In this document: positions 1 through 6,713 of the stretch, in pieces
How the letters are laid out: each line of letters starts with the position of its first letter
Position numbering within the stretch: position 1 is the first letter of the stretch
Made by a program: the position numbers and the translations under genes
Notes under the pieces: generated by a model
The model's database searches: none
Told to the model about the DNA's origin: nothing
Seen by the model: only the letters and a program-made list of their open reading frames with translations
Source: CAZIKF01 sp964539825
GTDB lineage: Bacteria > Muiribacteriota > UBA6191
Length of the DNA stretch: 35,830 nt
Assembly: GCA_964539825.1 (NCBI GenBank)
Contig: CAZIKF010000043.1
Span: 1 to 35,830 of the forward strand
Direction: 5' to 3'

Positions 1-579
1 AACAGTCACATGATTGTTAGGCAGCTGATCTAACACGAGGTGTACAATCTTCAATCCGCACTCCATTAGCAACATCAGGTTTCGGTTAATACCCATAGAG
101 CTGTAATAGAACTCATCATTGTGCCATGTATCTGTGTGCTCGCCCTGGGCATCACCAAAGGTATATAGAAGAACACCATTAGTATTGAGTTTGGAACTTA
201 GCTTTTGAATCACTGGAAAATGTTGATCAAGTGGCAGATGAAAAATACTGTCCCAGGCTATGATCAAGTCGTAATTCTCCTCAATTTCCAATGTTGTAGC
301 ATCAGCTACCTTGAAATCGCAAAGAGGATGGTTTGTCCTTGCTATCTCAACCATCTTTTCTGAAACGTCAAAACCACAAACAGAGAATCCTGAGCCCTCC
401 AGTAGCCTGATGACTCTTCCGCCACAACCGCAGCCTACATCTAATGCCTTTTTACCCTCAGCAGGACAGAACTCAATTGCCCTTTTTATTTGCTTTAAGC
501 CATACTCCGACTCATCAAGATCACGGTGCCAGATATTTGCGATTTTATCGTATTTCTTACCTGTAATGATCGGTTCCAT
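1..579 (-). CDS. Class I SAM-dependent methyltransferase (3' end outside window)
   Basis: The 193 visible residues read without a stop from an ATG at 577-579 to the window edge, so the C-terminus is missing. Motif I of the Rossmann methyltransferase fold is clear (ALDVGCGCGG, residues 45-54). It is followed by an acidic loop after strand 2 (FDVSEKM) and a 'DLIIAWDSIFHLP' stretch typical of motif IV/post-motif in UbiE/Methyltransf_11/25-type enzymes. A GGAGG ribosome site lies 4-5 nt before the ATG. The family transfers a methyl group from SAM to a small molecule or protein; the substrate cannot be told from sequence. The neighbour at 789-1430 is a second, different small methyltransferase on the same strand. 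A promoter with a dyad lies directly upstream. Confident in fold, not in function. Confidence 0.85.
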   Translation of the reverse strand, partial: MEPIITGKKYDKIANIWHRDLDESEYGLKQIKRAIEFCPAEGKKALDVGCGCGGRVIRLLEGSGFSVCGFDVSEKMVEIARTNHPLCDFKVADATTLEIEENYDLIIAWDSIFHLPLDQHFPVIQKLSSKLNTNGVLLYTFGDAQGEHTDTWHNDEFYYSSMGINRNLMLLMECGLKIVHLVLDQLPNNHVTV

Positions 580-597
580 CACACCTCCGATTAGCCC

Positions 598-628
598 ATT
601 ATAAATTGGAATTATGGGGACATTCCAA
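598..628 (-). promoter_or_regulatory. Sigma70-like promoter with 19-bp spacer for the methyltransferase at 1-579
   Basis: On the minus strand a perfect TATAAT (598-603) is preceded, after a 19-nt spacer, by TTGGAA (623-628). The start codon follows about 20 nt downstream of the -10. The spacer is longer than the usual 17 nt. It overlaps a perfect dyad (603-631), so control by a DNA-distorting regulator is possible. Seen by eye only. Confidence 0.4.
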
Positions 629-631
629 TTT
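603..631. repeat. Perfect 10-bp inverted repeat (operator-like)
   Basis: Arms AAATTGGAAT (603-612) and ATTCCAATTT (622-631) are exact inverses around the 9-nt centre TATGGGGAC. The dyad covers the -35 hexamer and the spacer of the candidate promoter of the methyltransferase at 1-579, so it is better read as a regulator-binding site than as a terminator. Neither strand has a T-run after it. Confidence 0.45.
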
Positions 632-677
632 GGTTGCTAGCCATCTTCTAGCTACACCAAGGGGACTTCACTTACTG

Positions 678-770
678 TTCATCGCAGTTATATGCCCCAA
701 ACACATTTGGTTTGCCCGGATTCCCGGCCAAACCAGGAATCTGTAGATTCCTTTACTCATCTGCGATGAG
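678..770. other. Folded intergenic segment with three stems
   Basis: A 9-bp closing stem (TCATCGCAG 679-687 with CTGCGATGA 761-769) encloses two internal hairpins: TGGTTTG 708-714 with CAAACCA 729-735, and AGGAATC 735-741 with GATTCCT 746-752 (4-nt loop). The segment starts 19 nt after the stop of the methyltransferase at 789-1430. It lacks a T-tract on either strand, so it is not a simple terminator. Possible structured RNA or folded-DNA recombination site; no canonical integron core site was found. Confidence 0.35.
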
Positions 771-788
771 CTTATTTTGGTCATGAAC

Positions 789-1430
789 CTACAACGGGCA
801 TACCATTTGCTTTTCGGTATAAAAGTACTGACGCTTTTTGAAAACACCCAACCAGGCCAAGAAGCTTACCTCTTTTCCATAATGAGTGTTCCTGATCTCT
901 TGAACTTCAAAGAAGGGCTCTACAGCCATGGCTAAATTCGATAACGACAATCTTGGATAAGAGTCAGCCATTCTCTTCGCTAAATCATCTGGATGATCAG
1001 CATTGCCTGAGATATTTATCCAAATCCCCTCCTCTACGAGATTTTCAGCAACGGATTTGGCGAAGTGATTGTAGGACTCCTGGTGAGTAAAGGAATGGAG
1101 ACAACCTTTATCAAAAGCTACATCAAATTTCCTACCCAAATCACTTTGGATAAAATCAAAACAATGGAACTTAAGATTACTGTGTCTAAATCTGTTTGAG
1201 GCCAATTCTACGGCTTGCTCAGATATATCGATCGCTGTTACCCGGTATCCTAGACTTGCGAGATAATACGCGTTTTTTCCCAGACCACACCCGATTTCTA
1301 AGACACTGGAATTTCTCTTACCGTACTTAGATAAAATCTTGTCCAGATCCAAATATGGTTCGAGATCTTCCCATGGTGTATCTGAATCCAAATATCGTTG
1401 ATTCCAGTCTTTTTCTCTCTGAGATTGCAT
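789..1430 (-). CDS. Class I SAM-dependent methyltransferase, TehB/thiopurine-MTase-like
   Basis: A 213-residue protein with the order of a small cytosolic class I methyltransferase: N-terminal 'WNQRYLDSDTPWE' (the W-x2-RY/F-x-TPW pattern seen in thiopurine-methyltransferase- and TehB-like enzymes), motif I VLEIGCGLGKN (43-53), acidic residue in AIDIS, and motif IV FDVAFDKGCLHSF. It would methylate a small or xenobiotic compound with SAM; the substrate is unknown. Start: I chose the ATG at 1428-1430. An in-frame TTG at 1437-1439 lies only 3 nt from AGGAG, whereas the ATG is 12 nt from it, so the start is uncertain by three codons. It is separated from the next methyltransferase by 209 bp of hairpin-rich DNA, so the two are probably transcribed separately. 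Confidence 0.85.
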   Translation of the reverse strand: MQSQREKDWNQRYLDSDTPWEDLEPYLDLDKILSKYGKRNSSVLEIGCGLGKNAYYLASLGYRVTAIDISEQAVELASNRFRHSNLKFHCFDFIQSDLGRKFDVAFDKGCLHSFTHQESYNHFAKSVAENLVEEGIWINISGNADHPDDLAKRMADSYPRLSLSNLAMAVEPFFEVQEIRNTHYGKEVSFLAWLGVFKKRQYFYTEKQMVCPL

Positions 1431-1800
1431 ATTGGGCAAGGTCTCCTGAAACTGTGTTCACAGGGCTATATCTTTGCTTGTCCTTATGGCTGGCAAATAC
1501 AAGATTGAGTATACAGTGGGCAGCAAGGATACGAAAATCGTTTAGCTTGCAAGAGAAATTGATCCTCTTCACACACACAAGCTAGCACCCAAATTTAGAA
1601 GACCCTTTGTTCACTGTGACCTAAGAGGAAAAACCTGGTCCTTCGGCTTTTCAGTCCTCTTCCGAAGGTAAAAGAAGGAATCCTGAAGTCATGGAAAATA
1701 AATTGTAACCAATGACGACTGCCAGGAATCAAAATCGCTGAGATCTTCCAAAAACCACAACCTTCAAATCCTCAGTACAGGCTAAATAAATGGGGTGAAA
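1431..1800. other. Noncoding stretch with overlapping hairpins
   Basis: 370 bp between divergent genes with no convincing coding potential. Two 7-bp inverted repeats interlock: AAGAGGA 1623-1629 with TCCTCTT 1655-1661, and CCTTCGG 1640-1646 with CCGAAGG 1662-1668. They cannot both form as simple nested stems, so they are alternative or pseudoknot-like. The stretch should hold the promoters of both flanking genes, but I see no strong hexamer pair. Confidence 0.35.
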
Positions 1801-2799
1801 ATGATGCGAAAAGTAAGAAATTGGCAATTGGTCCAGATAGCTACGTACCTTTGTTCTGTTTTGTTAATCCTTGTACTCCTGGTCAAAGGGGAATTGGGCC
1901 TGCACTTGTTTTGGGATTTGTTAATTCCACTTGCACCGGCAATTTTTGTACTGATACCTGGTGTGTGGCGAAACATCTGTCCGCTCTCTGTACAGGCCCA
2001 ACTGCCAAAGTTGTTGGGATTTGCGACCCGTGTCCGATTTGGATCCAGAGTACAAGCTTACATCCAAATGGCATCACTTTGTTTATTGCTCTTTTTCATT
2101 CCCCTGCGGCATCTCAGTTTGAATCATGACGCTGTCGTAACAGCCTTTGTTTTACTAGGGTTTGCATTGATGGCCTATTTAGGAGGCAGTCTCAGCCTGG
2201 GTAAGAGTGGATGGTGCAACGGCCTTTGTCCTGTTCAGCAAGTGGAGAAATACTACGGTCATAATCCACTTCTTGAGGTAGAAAACGCTCATTGCAATGC
2301 ATGTACTTTTTGTGTCAAGAAGTGTAACGACTCAGACAATATTGTTGAGCTCTCCAAGAAGGTAGGAGGAAAGCTGGAGACCTGGTCAGAGTTCATTTTG
2401 GTTGCCGGATTTCCAGGATTTGTTTTGGGATGGTTTTTAGTTCCGGACTTCCATTTGAGTATCGGATTTAGCGAAGTACTCAGAGCCTATGGAATTCCCT
2501 TCTTGGGATTGATTGCCTCCGTTGGAATCTACACTTACTCAAATAAGGTTTTAAATATCTCCAAGATGAAGCTTCGAAACCTCTTTGCTCTTTGTGCCCT
2601 GTCCATCTATTACTGGTTTAGAATACCAGCCCTGGTTGGCTATGGACTATTCCCCGGTGACGGGATGCTCTTTGACTGCACTGCTTATATCTCCTACCAG
2701 CAAGTCTTACTGGCCCAGGTCATGGTGACACTGTTTTGGATCTATCACTTTCTTTTTAAGAATGTCTCAACACGAAGTTGGTCACTACGACCCGCATAG
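1801..2799 (+). CDS. Membrane-bound 4Fe-4S protein (NapH/NosR-C-terminal-like)
   Basis: About 332 residues with some seven to eight hydrophobic segments and one ferredoxin-type cluster motif, C-x2-C-x2-C-x3-C (CNACTFCVKKC, near residues 165-175). Two further Cys-Pro motifs lie at membrane borders (WRNICPLS near residue 57 and WCNGLCPVQQ near 140), as in polyferredoxin-like membrane proteins of the NapH/NosR/RdxA group. These proteins pass electrons between the quinone pool and periplasmic or assembly partners. Only one full 4Fe-4S motif is present, fewer than in NapH or RdxA, so it is a relative rather than an orthologue. Start: GTG (1795) and ATGs at 1801 and 1804 are in frame; GGGGTGA at 1792-1798 acts best as ribosome site for 1801 or 1804. 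It stands alone between methyltransferase and reductase genes. Confidence 0.7.
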   Translation: MMRKVRNWQLVQIATYLCSVLLILVLLVKGELGLHLFWDLLIPLAPAIFVLIPGVWRNICPLSVQAQLPKLLGFATRVRFGSRVQAYIQMASLCLLLFFIPLRHLSLNHDAVVTAFVLLGFALMAYLGGSLSLGKSGWCNGLCPVQQVEKYYGHNPLLEVENAHCNACTFCVKKCNDSDNIVELSKKVGGKLETWSEFILVAGFPGFVLGWFLVPDFHLSIGFSEVLRAYGIPFLGLIASVGIYTYSNKVLNISKMKLRNLFALCALSIYYWFRIPALVGYGLFPGDGMLFDCTAYISYQQVLLAQVMVTLFWIYHFLFKNVSTRSWSLRPA

Positions 2800-2824
2800 A
2801 GCAAAGTAAGTGGGTCCATCAGGA

Positions 2825-3364
2825 TCAAACAGCCAAAGGGTTGTTCTCTAAAACAAGATCAATTTGTTTAACACCATTTTTTTTCGATGATTCAGTTTTT
2901 CTACCCGCTAAGCTCTCCAAATTGTGATTTGCAAAGAGAGGTATTCCGGTCTTGAGTTCAATTGGCATCTGGGTAATACTCAAATGAGTCAACAGTCCCT
3001 TTTCTAAGAAGGACGATGCAAGTTGTCCGCCGCCTACCATCCAAAGATGCGTGTAACCGAATAACTTCGCTTCTTTGATTACATCTTCCACTGTACTGAC
3101 TACTTTAAGGTTCGCACCCTTCAAGATTTCAAGCTCTGTACTTGTACAGACCCAGGTCAGCTTATCTTCATAGGGCCATGACCCGTAATCAAAGACAAAG
3201 TCATAGGTGTCCCGTCCCATAACAAGTCCATCAATACACGCAAAAAACTCTTCATATCCAAAACCATCAGGGTCAACGTCAATTTCATCAAGCCAGGAGA
3301 CGTCACCATCTTCTCTGGCAATAAAACCATCCGAACTCGTAGCAGCATAATAAGTAATCTTCAT
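2825..3364 (-). CDS. Dihydrofolate reductase-family protein (RibD C-terminal-like)
   Basis: 179 residues, the usual length for stand-alone RibD_C/DHFR-like reductases. The N-terminus 'KITYYAATSSDGFIAREDGDVSWL' is the family signature (strand 1 plus the substrate loop). 'LVMGRDTYDFV' corresponds to the NADPH-binding M/R-T-Y/F motif, and 'HLWMVGGGQLASSFLEKGL' is the glycine-rich NADPH loop with the following helix. The family reduces pteridine- or pyrimidine-like rings with NADPH; stand-alone members are mostly uncharacterised. The ATG at 3362-3364 has GGGTGA about 3 nt upstream. Convergent with the 4Fe-4S gene (25-bp gap, no clear terminator). Confidence 0.88.
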   Translation of the reverse strand: MKITYYAATSSDGFIAREDGDVSWLDEIDVDPDGFGYEEFFACIDGLVMGRDTYDFVFDYGSWPYEDKLTWVCTSTELEILKGANLKVVSTVEDVIKEAKLFGYTHLWMVGGGQLASSFLEKGLLTHLSITQMPIELKTGIPLFANHNLESLAGRKTESSKKNGVKQIDLVLENNPLAV

Positions 3365-3516
3365 ATTTCACCCAATTTTAAGATGATGATTCTAAGGTCT
3401 AAGATACACGATGAACTGAGCTATAGAACCAAAAAGATGGAAAGAGAGAAAGGTGGGCAGATACACGGTGGACACCGTGGACTGTACCCAAAAACACTTA
3501 ATTCAAAACATCCGCC
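3365..3516. other. Noncoding DNA with hairpin at 3455-3489
   Basis: Upstream region of the RibD-like gene and left part of a 453-bp gene-free block (3365-3817). A symmetric hairpin spans 3455-3489. Its core CACGGTG (3464-3470) and CACCGTG (3473-3479) is an exact dyad with a 2-nt centre, extended by CAG/CTG and GGG/CCC after short internal loops. It may be an operator or a structured transcript; nothing else is recognisable. Confidence 0.4.
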
Positions 3517-3693
3517 TTGGCAAGGAAGTCGAATTCGGGTTTGCCTGTGGGAATCAGGGTTTCAAGAATCGAGTTTGTCGTTAGTTTGAGAGGAGTAGGT
3601 GGCATCGTCACCTGCGACGAGGAAACTGGCGTCAAACGAAGGTTATTGGAAGCTGGAGCCCACAGGCAAACCCGAGTTCGACTTCCTTGCCAA
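3517..3693. repeat. 177-bp quasi-palindromic element
   Basis: Terminal arms of 35 bp (3517-3551 and 3659-3693) are inverse copies with one difference, which would be a G:U pair in RNA. Inside, a second imperfect stem of about 15 bp pairs 3572-3586 with 3624-3638 (GTTTG...AGTTT with AAACT...CAAAC, one mismatch, two wobbles). The tip is a third stem, AGGTG (3596-3600...) with CACCT (about 3608-3613). The whole piece can therefore fold into one long hairpin. It contains no plausible gene. It lies between the RibD-like gene and the oxidase-operon terminator. Size and design resemble the element at 18298-18478, although shared sequence is limited to short words. Confidence 0.7.
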
Positions 3694-3703
3694 TATAAAT
3701 GAA

Positions 3704-3734
3704 AAGAATCCTCTCCGCTAAGGAGAGGATTCTT
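3704..3734 (-). terminator. Intrinsic terminator of the oxidase operon
   Basis: A perfect 13-bp stem (AAGAATCCTCTCC 3704-3716 and GGAGAGGATTCTT 3722-3734) with a 5-nt loop. Read on the minus strand the stem is followed by a T-rich tail (TTTTCATTTATATT). It sits 84 bp after the stop of the last operon gene (3818). Confidence 0.8.
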
Positions 3735-3817
3735 CTAGTCAAGCAAGCTTAGAGTGAGGTTAATTCTTAGATCGTCCCCACCTGGAATATTCTTTATGCA
3801 ATTTCAGCAAATAAACC

Positions 3818-4711
3818 TTAAAAAATGTCCATCATGTAGGAATGAAGTTCTCTCCAGTCCTGCTCACGTAGGGTTGTGTTCCTCGTAGATAGTCCCTGAA
3901 CACCAGTATTTGCCATCCAGAAAGAACGCAATGCATTGGCGTTCTTTCTCCAGCCTTTGTTGTTTTTAAGAGTCGACACCGCCGCGGAAAGGTCCATCAC
4001 TGAATTATGAAACAAGCGAGCGCTAGGATGGTTTTTGGTGTAATCGCTCTCAATAACTCCCACGGCTTTCTTCACTGCTTTTATTTGCTCAGCAGCCTCT
4101 ACAACCATAACCTCTATGGCCCGTTTAACCGGAACCTGGTGGGGTTCTGCCTGTCCCTGGGAAAGAAGGTACTTCTTATCTAGAGCCTTTTTTTCATTTT
4201 CACCAGGTGATGGATAACCAGAAGCTAGTGAGCGAACATAATGTACCAGGGCAAATCTATCCTCAACAGGTATGGTATCTACGGCCGGCATTCCTCTTGT
4301 GACAATGCCATCAGTAAGAGTTATAAAAATGTCAGCGATTCGAGTGCCGTTGGTCCATCCTTCCAGGGAATGAAAGCTTCTCGGCTTAGGATTGAGAAAC
4401 TGACCCGCGGCCCCGTCACCCTTACCTTCCGCCCCATGGCAACCACCACAGGTTCCGCCTTCATAAAGTTCCTTTCCCCTGGCGACAACTTTGGGATTAG
4501 ACATAAAGGCCTGATCAAGATCTACCGGGGGAGTCTTATTCCCACGAATTACCTCCAGATCAGCACGTTCTGGTGCCGCTGGAAGAGGAATTGAGCTTAA
4601 CGCTCGATTGTTTTGATAGACGATCACACCATAAGCGGCTGCTACTAAGACAAAATACAGAAAAGTACTCCCTAGCCCGGGAACACAACAGTTACCTTTA
4701 TTTTTGCTCAT
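3818..4711 (-). CDS. Membrane-anchored monoheme cytochrome c
   Basis: 297 residues. An N-terminal membrane anchor (about 15-33) is followed by a periplasmic cytochrome c domain with one heme site CGGCH (88-92) and a likely distal ligand in RGMPAVD (Met141). The 'AEGKGDGAAG' stretch after the heme site is typical of class I cytochromes c in oxidase operons. The remaining 120 or so residues form a charged, helical C-terminal extension without a recognised domain. Last gene of the operon, 19 bp after the 8-TM gene and followed by the terminator. The role is probably to carry electrons to the caa3 oxidase, next to the heme domain fused to subunit II. AGGGGA upstream of the ATG supports the start. 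Confidence 0.85.
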   Translation of the reverse strand: MSKNKGNCCVPGLGSTFLYFVLVAAAYGVIVYQNNRALSSIPLPAAPERADLEVIRGNKTPPVDLDQAFMSNPKVVARGKELYEGGTCGGCHGAEGKGDGAAGQFLNPKPRSFHSLEGWTNGTRIADIFITLTDGIVTRGMPAVDTIPVEDRFALVHYVRSLASGYPSPGENEKKALDKKYLLSQGQAEPHQVPVKRAIEVMVVEAAEQIKAVKKAVGVIESDYTKNHPSARLFHNSVMDLSAAVSTLKNNKGWRKNANALRSFWMANTGVQGLSTRNTTLREQDWRELHSYMMDIF

Positions 4712-4730
4712 TTCGATCCCCTAAAAGTGA

Positions 4731-5810
4731 TTAATGATGTTCCCCACCGCCGCTAGATGGTCCCTGGGTTAAAATTTTCTGTGTGTGTTCGGAGGTGGCG
4801 TTTTCCCGTGCGACATTATCTCCCACCGAAACAAGACCCAGCGCAATAACCAGGAGAAAGAAAGCCATGGACGATCCACTGCGTCGATCGGTGCTTTGGG
4901 CCATACTGGAAAGACGGGCGCAGGTTAAAAATAGAAAAAACAAAGAGGTGAGAGCACAGCAGGTCACACCCATAGAATAAGCTGACAGTGGAAGAGAGCA
5001 GACATATAAAAGACCAAAAACAGGAATACAAAGCGTTGCATAAAGGCCTATAAGAGAGCCGCAACTCTTCGCCAAACAATAAGCATCTTCGGATAGATCG
5101 TCATTGCCTTTAAGAAGAAAGTAAAGAATCCCTGCTCCGCTAACCGCGAAACAACAACACAGCATCAGGGAATACTTGATCCAGAAACCAACATTACCAA
5201 GAAAGTAAAAAGAAGAAACAGTGCTATCCCAATATTTAGGGTAAAGCACGGTGTTCATTGCTCCTGTTAGCTGATACATGGAAAGGAGTAGAAAGAACAG
5301 AGCCAGACCTCCGCTTACAACTCGGACATAGCCGTTGGTTCCCTCATAACCTCCGTGAAGGTCTTTAATCTCCGGTCTGGACTCGGGTAAGCCTCCCTGA
5401 ACAGAAGAAAGAAAGTAGCGAAAGCGCAAGGACCACCTGTACTTATAGAGAAAATGGAATCCCAGGATGGCAAAGAATACGGAAGCCAGAAAAAATCCGA
5501 CTACATGGATTTTGGCCTCATAAAGTGATTGGGCATAAACAACTAAGATGGTTAAAACCGGCATAACTCCATAGACAAATCCATAGTGCCGTTCCGGTAA
5601 AACCTTGAAGAGCATCTCTCTGGCGAACTCGTGACTTCCCGGAACTTCCTTGGCTCCGCAACGACCATACCAAAGAGAAAGGACAAGGCTACCGATAGAC
5701 AGGCATAAAAAGGGTATATATAGAAACAGACTGACTACGAAGCAGATCTTCAAGATCAGAAGCATGTCCGCATTTGGTTGAACAATCACTGTAGATAAAA
5801 TGGATTCCAT
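4731..5810 (-). CDS. Uncharacterised 8-TM protein of the oxidase operon
   Basis: 359 residues with about eight predicted membrane spans (near 16-48, 77-97, 101-123, 163-185, 201-232, 250-272, 277-300, 314-332). I do not recognise the family. Histidines lie at or near membrane edges (75, 102, 119, 152), and the tail ends in SGGGEHH. Many cysteines fall in spans 5-7, including a CCC run near 218-220. Position speaks for a respiratory role: 13 bp after ctaB and 19 bp before the cytochrome c gene. It could be a b-type heme or quinone-interacting protein, or an assembly factor. No heme A synthase gene is present in the window, but I see no CtaA signature here. Confidence 0.75.
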   Translation of the reverse strand: MESILSTVIVQPNADMLLILKICFVVSLFLYIPFLCLSIGSLVLSLWYGRCGAKEVPGSHEFAREMLFKVLPERHYGFVYGVMPVLTILVVYAQSLYEAKIHVVGFFLASVFFAILGFHFLYKYRWSLRFRYFLSSVQGGLPESRPEIKDLHGGYEGTNGYVRVVSGGLALFFLLLSMYQLTGAMNTVLYPKYWDSTVSSFYFLGNVGFWIKYSLMLCCCFAVSGAGILYFLLKGNDDLSEDAYCLAKSCGSLIGLYATLCIPVFGLLYVCSLPLSAYSMGVTCCALTSLFFLFLTCARLSSMAQSTDRRSGSSMAFFLLVIALGLVSVGDNVARENATSEHTQKILTQGPSSGGGEHH

Positions 5811-5823
5811 GACAACAGCCTTT

Positions 5824-6708
5824 CTAGCTCAAATACAAGAGTTCGTCCAGAGATACCACAAGAACAATAGAGAGTGCGTACACATTGAGAACCATGAAGG
5901 ATCGTTTTAGATCCACATCAACTTCGCTAAATCTCAGCAAATGCCTTTCGAGAAGCAAGACCAGCATACCTGCCAGAACCAGGACAGCCAGGGTTGGGGA
6001 GAAATTGATCCCACGAAATAGCGGGATAAGCAAAGCCGCGCCAACGGTAGCCGAAATCCAGGAAAAAATTACCCTGGAAATCTGGTCATCTCTGAGAATC
6101 TCTGTTACCTGGGGATAACCAGCGACCGCATACTCCTTCTGGTAGCGCAGGGTTAGCAGCCAAAAATGGGGTACCTGCCAGAGAAAGATAAAAAAACAGA
6201 CTGAGAGAATTCTAAAATCAGCGATCTCTCCGCCACCCACGCTCCAACCCACCAGGGGAGGTAAACAGCCGATCAAGGCACCCGGAATCACAGCGAAGGC
6301 AGACTTTCGCTTAATCGGAGTATAGATTGCGTTATACCAGAACATAGCAAAGAGACATAGCCAGAGTGCCGGGAGGTGAGATAGCCATAGAATGATACAA
6401 GCCAAGAAGGTCAAACAAAATGAGAGACCAAGGACCTGGGACTCAGTAAGCAGACCTGAAGAAATCGGACGGCTCTTGGTACGTTCCATTTTTTCATCAA
6501 GCTGGCTCTCCTGCCAGTGGTTTAGGGCTGAAGAAGCACAGGCCATGAGAAACAGTCCGATAGTTGGAACCAGAAGGTCCCACCCCAGTGAACCGCAAGC
6601 AAGAATGTATCCCACAACACAGGTCAGGGAGACTGCCGCTGTGATACGTAGTTTGAGCATCCCGGATAGGGCTCGGACCATGCTGATATCTCCAGAAGCT
6701 TGATTCAT
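5824..6708 (-). CDS. ctaB: Protoheme IX farnesyltransferase (heme O synthase)
   Basis: 294 residues, the usual length. A polytopic UbiA-superfamily prenyltransferase that attaches a farnesyl group to heme b to make heme O for the oxidase. The first Asp-rich motif is N-x3-E-x3-D followed by KMERTKSRPISSG (residues 63-84), where Glu replaces the first Asp, as in some other bacterial CtaB proteins. 'YTPIKRKSAFAVIPGALIG' and 'WQVPHFWLL' are further CtaB/CyoE hallmarks. About eight membrane spans. It begins 5 bp after subunit II ends and is followed at 13 bp by the 8-TM gene, so it is translated as part of the operon. Confidence 0.95.
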   Translation of the reverse strand: MNQASGDISMVRALSGMLKLRITAAVSLTCVVGYILACGSLGWDLLVPTIGLFLMACASSALNHWQESQLDEKMERTKSRPISSGLLTESQVLGLSFCLTFLACIILWLSHLPALWLCLFAMFWYNAIYTPIKRKSAFAVIPGALIGCLPPLVGWSVGGGEIADFRILSVCFFIFLWQVPHFWLLTLRYQKEYAVAGYPQVTEILRDDQISRVIFSWISATVGAALLIPLFRGINFSPTLAVLVLAGMLVLLLERHLLRFSEVDVDLKRSFMVLNVYALSIVLVVSLDELLYLS

Positions 6709-6713
6709 CAGAC

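Noticed and set aside
678..770. Integron attC site
   Set aside because: The hairpins are suggestive, but the RYYYAAC and GTTRRRY core sites are absent in either orientation, and no integrase gene is seen.
1..1430. Part of a DNA restriction or phage-defence system (two methyltransferases)
   Set aside because: Both are small-molecule-type class I enzymes without target-recognition domains; no nuclease, helicase or specificity gene is adjacent.
3517..3693. Retron msr-msd or group II intron remnant
   Set aside because: No reverse transcriptase gene nearby and no recognisable intron domain V; the structure is one long hairpin.
3383..3702. Two small plus-strand open frames of 61-68 codons
   Set aside because: They cover the inverted repeat itself; composition is that of the palindrome and no homologous motif is visible.
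5824..6708. Damaged catalytic motif in CtaB (Glu for first Asp)
   Set aside because: The N-x3-E-x3-D variant is, to my knowledge, frequent among bacterial CtaB proteins, and all other motifs are intact.
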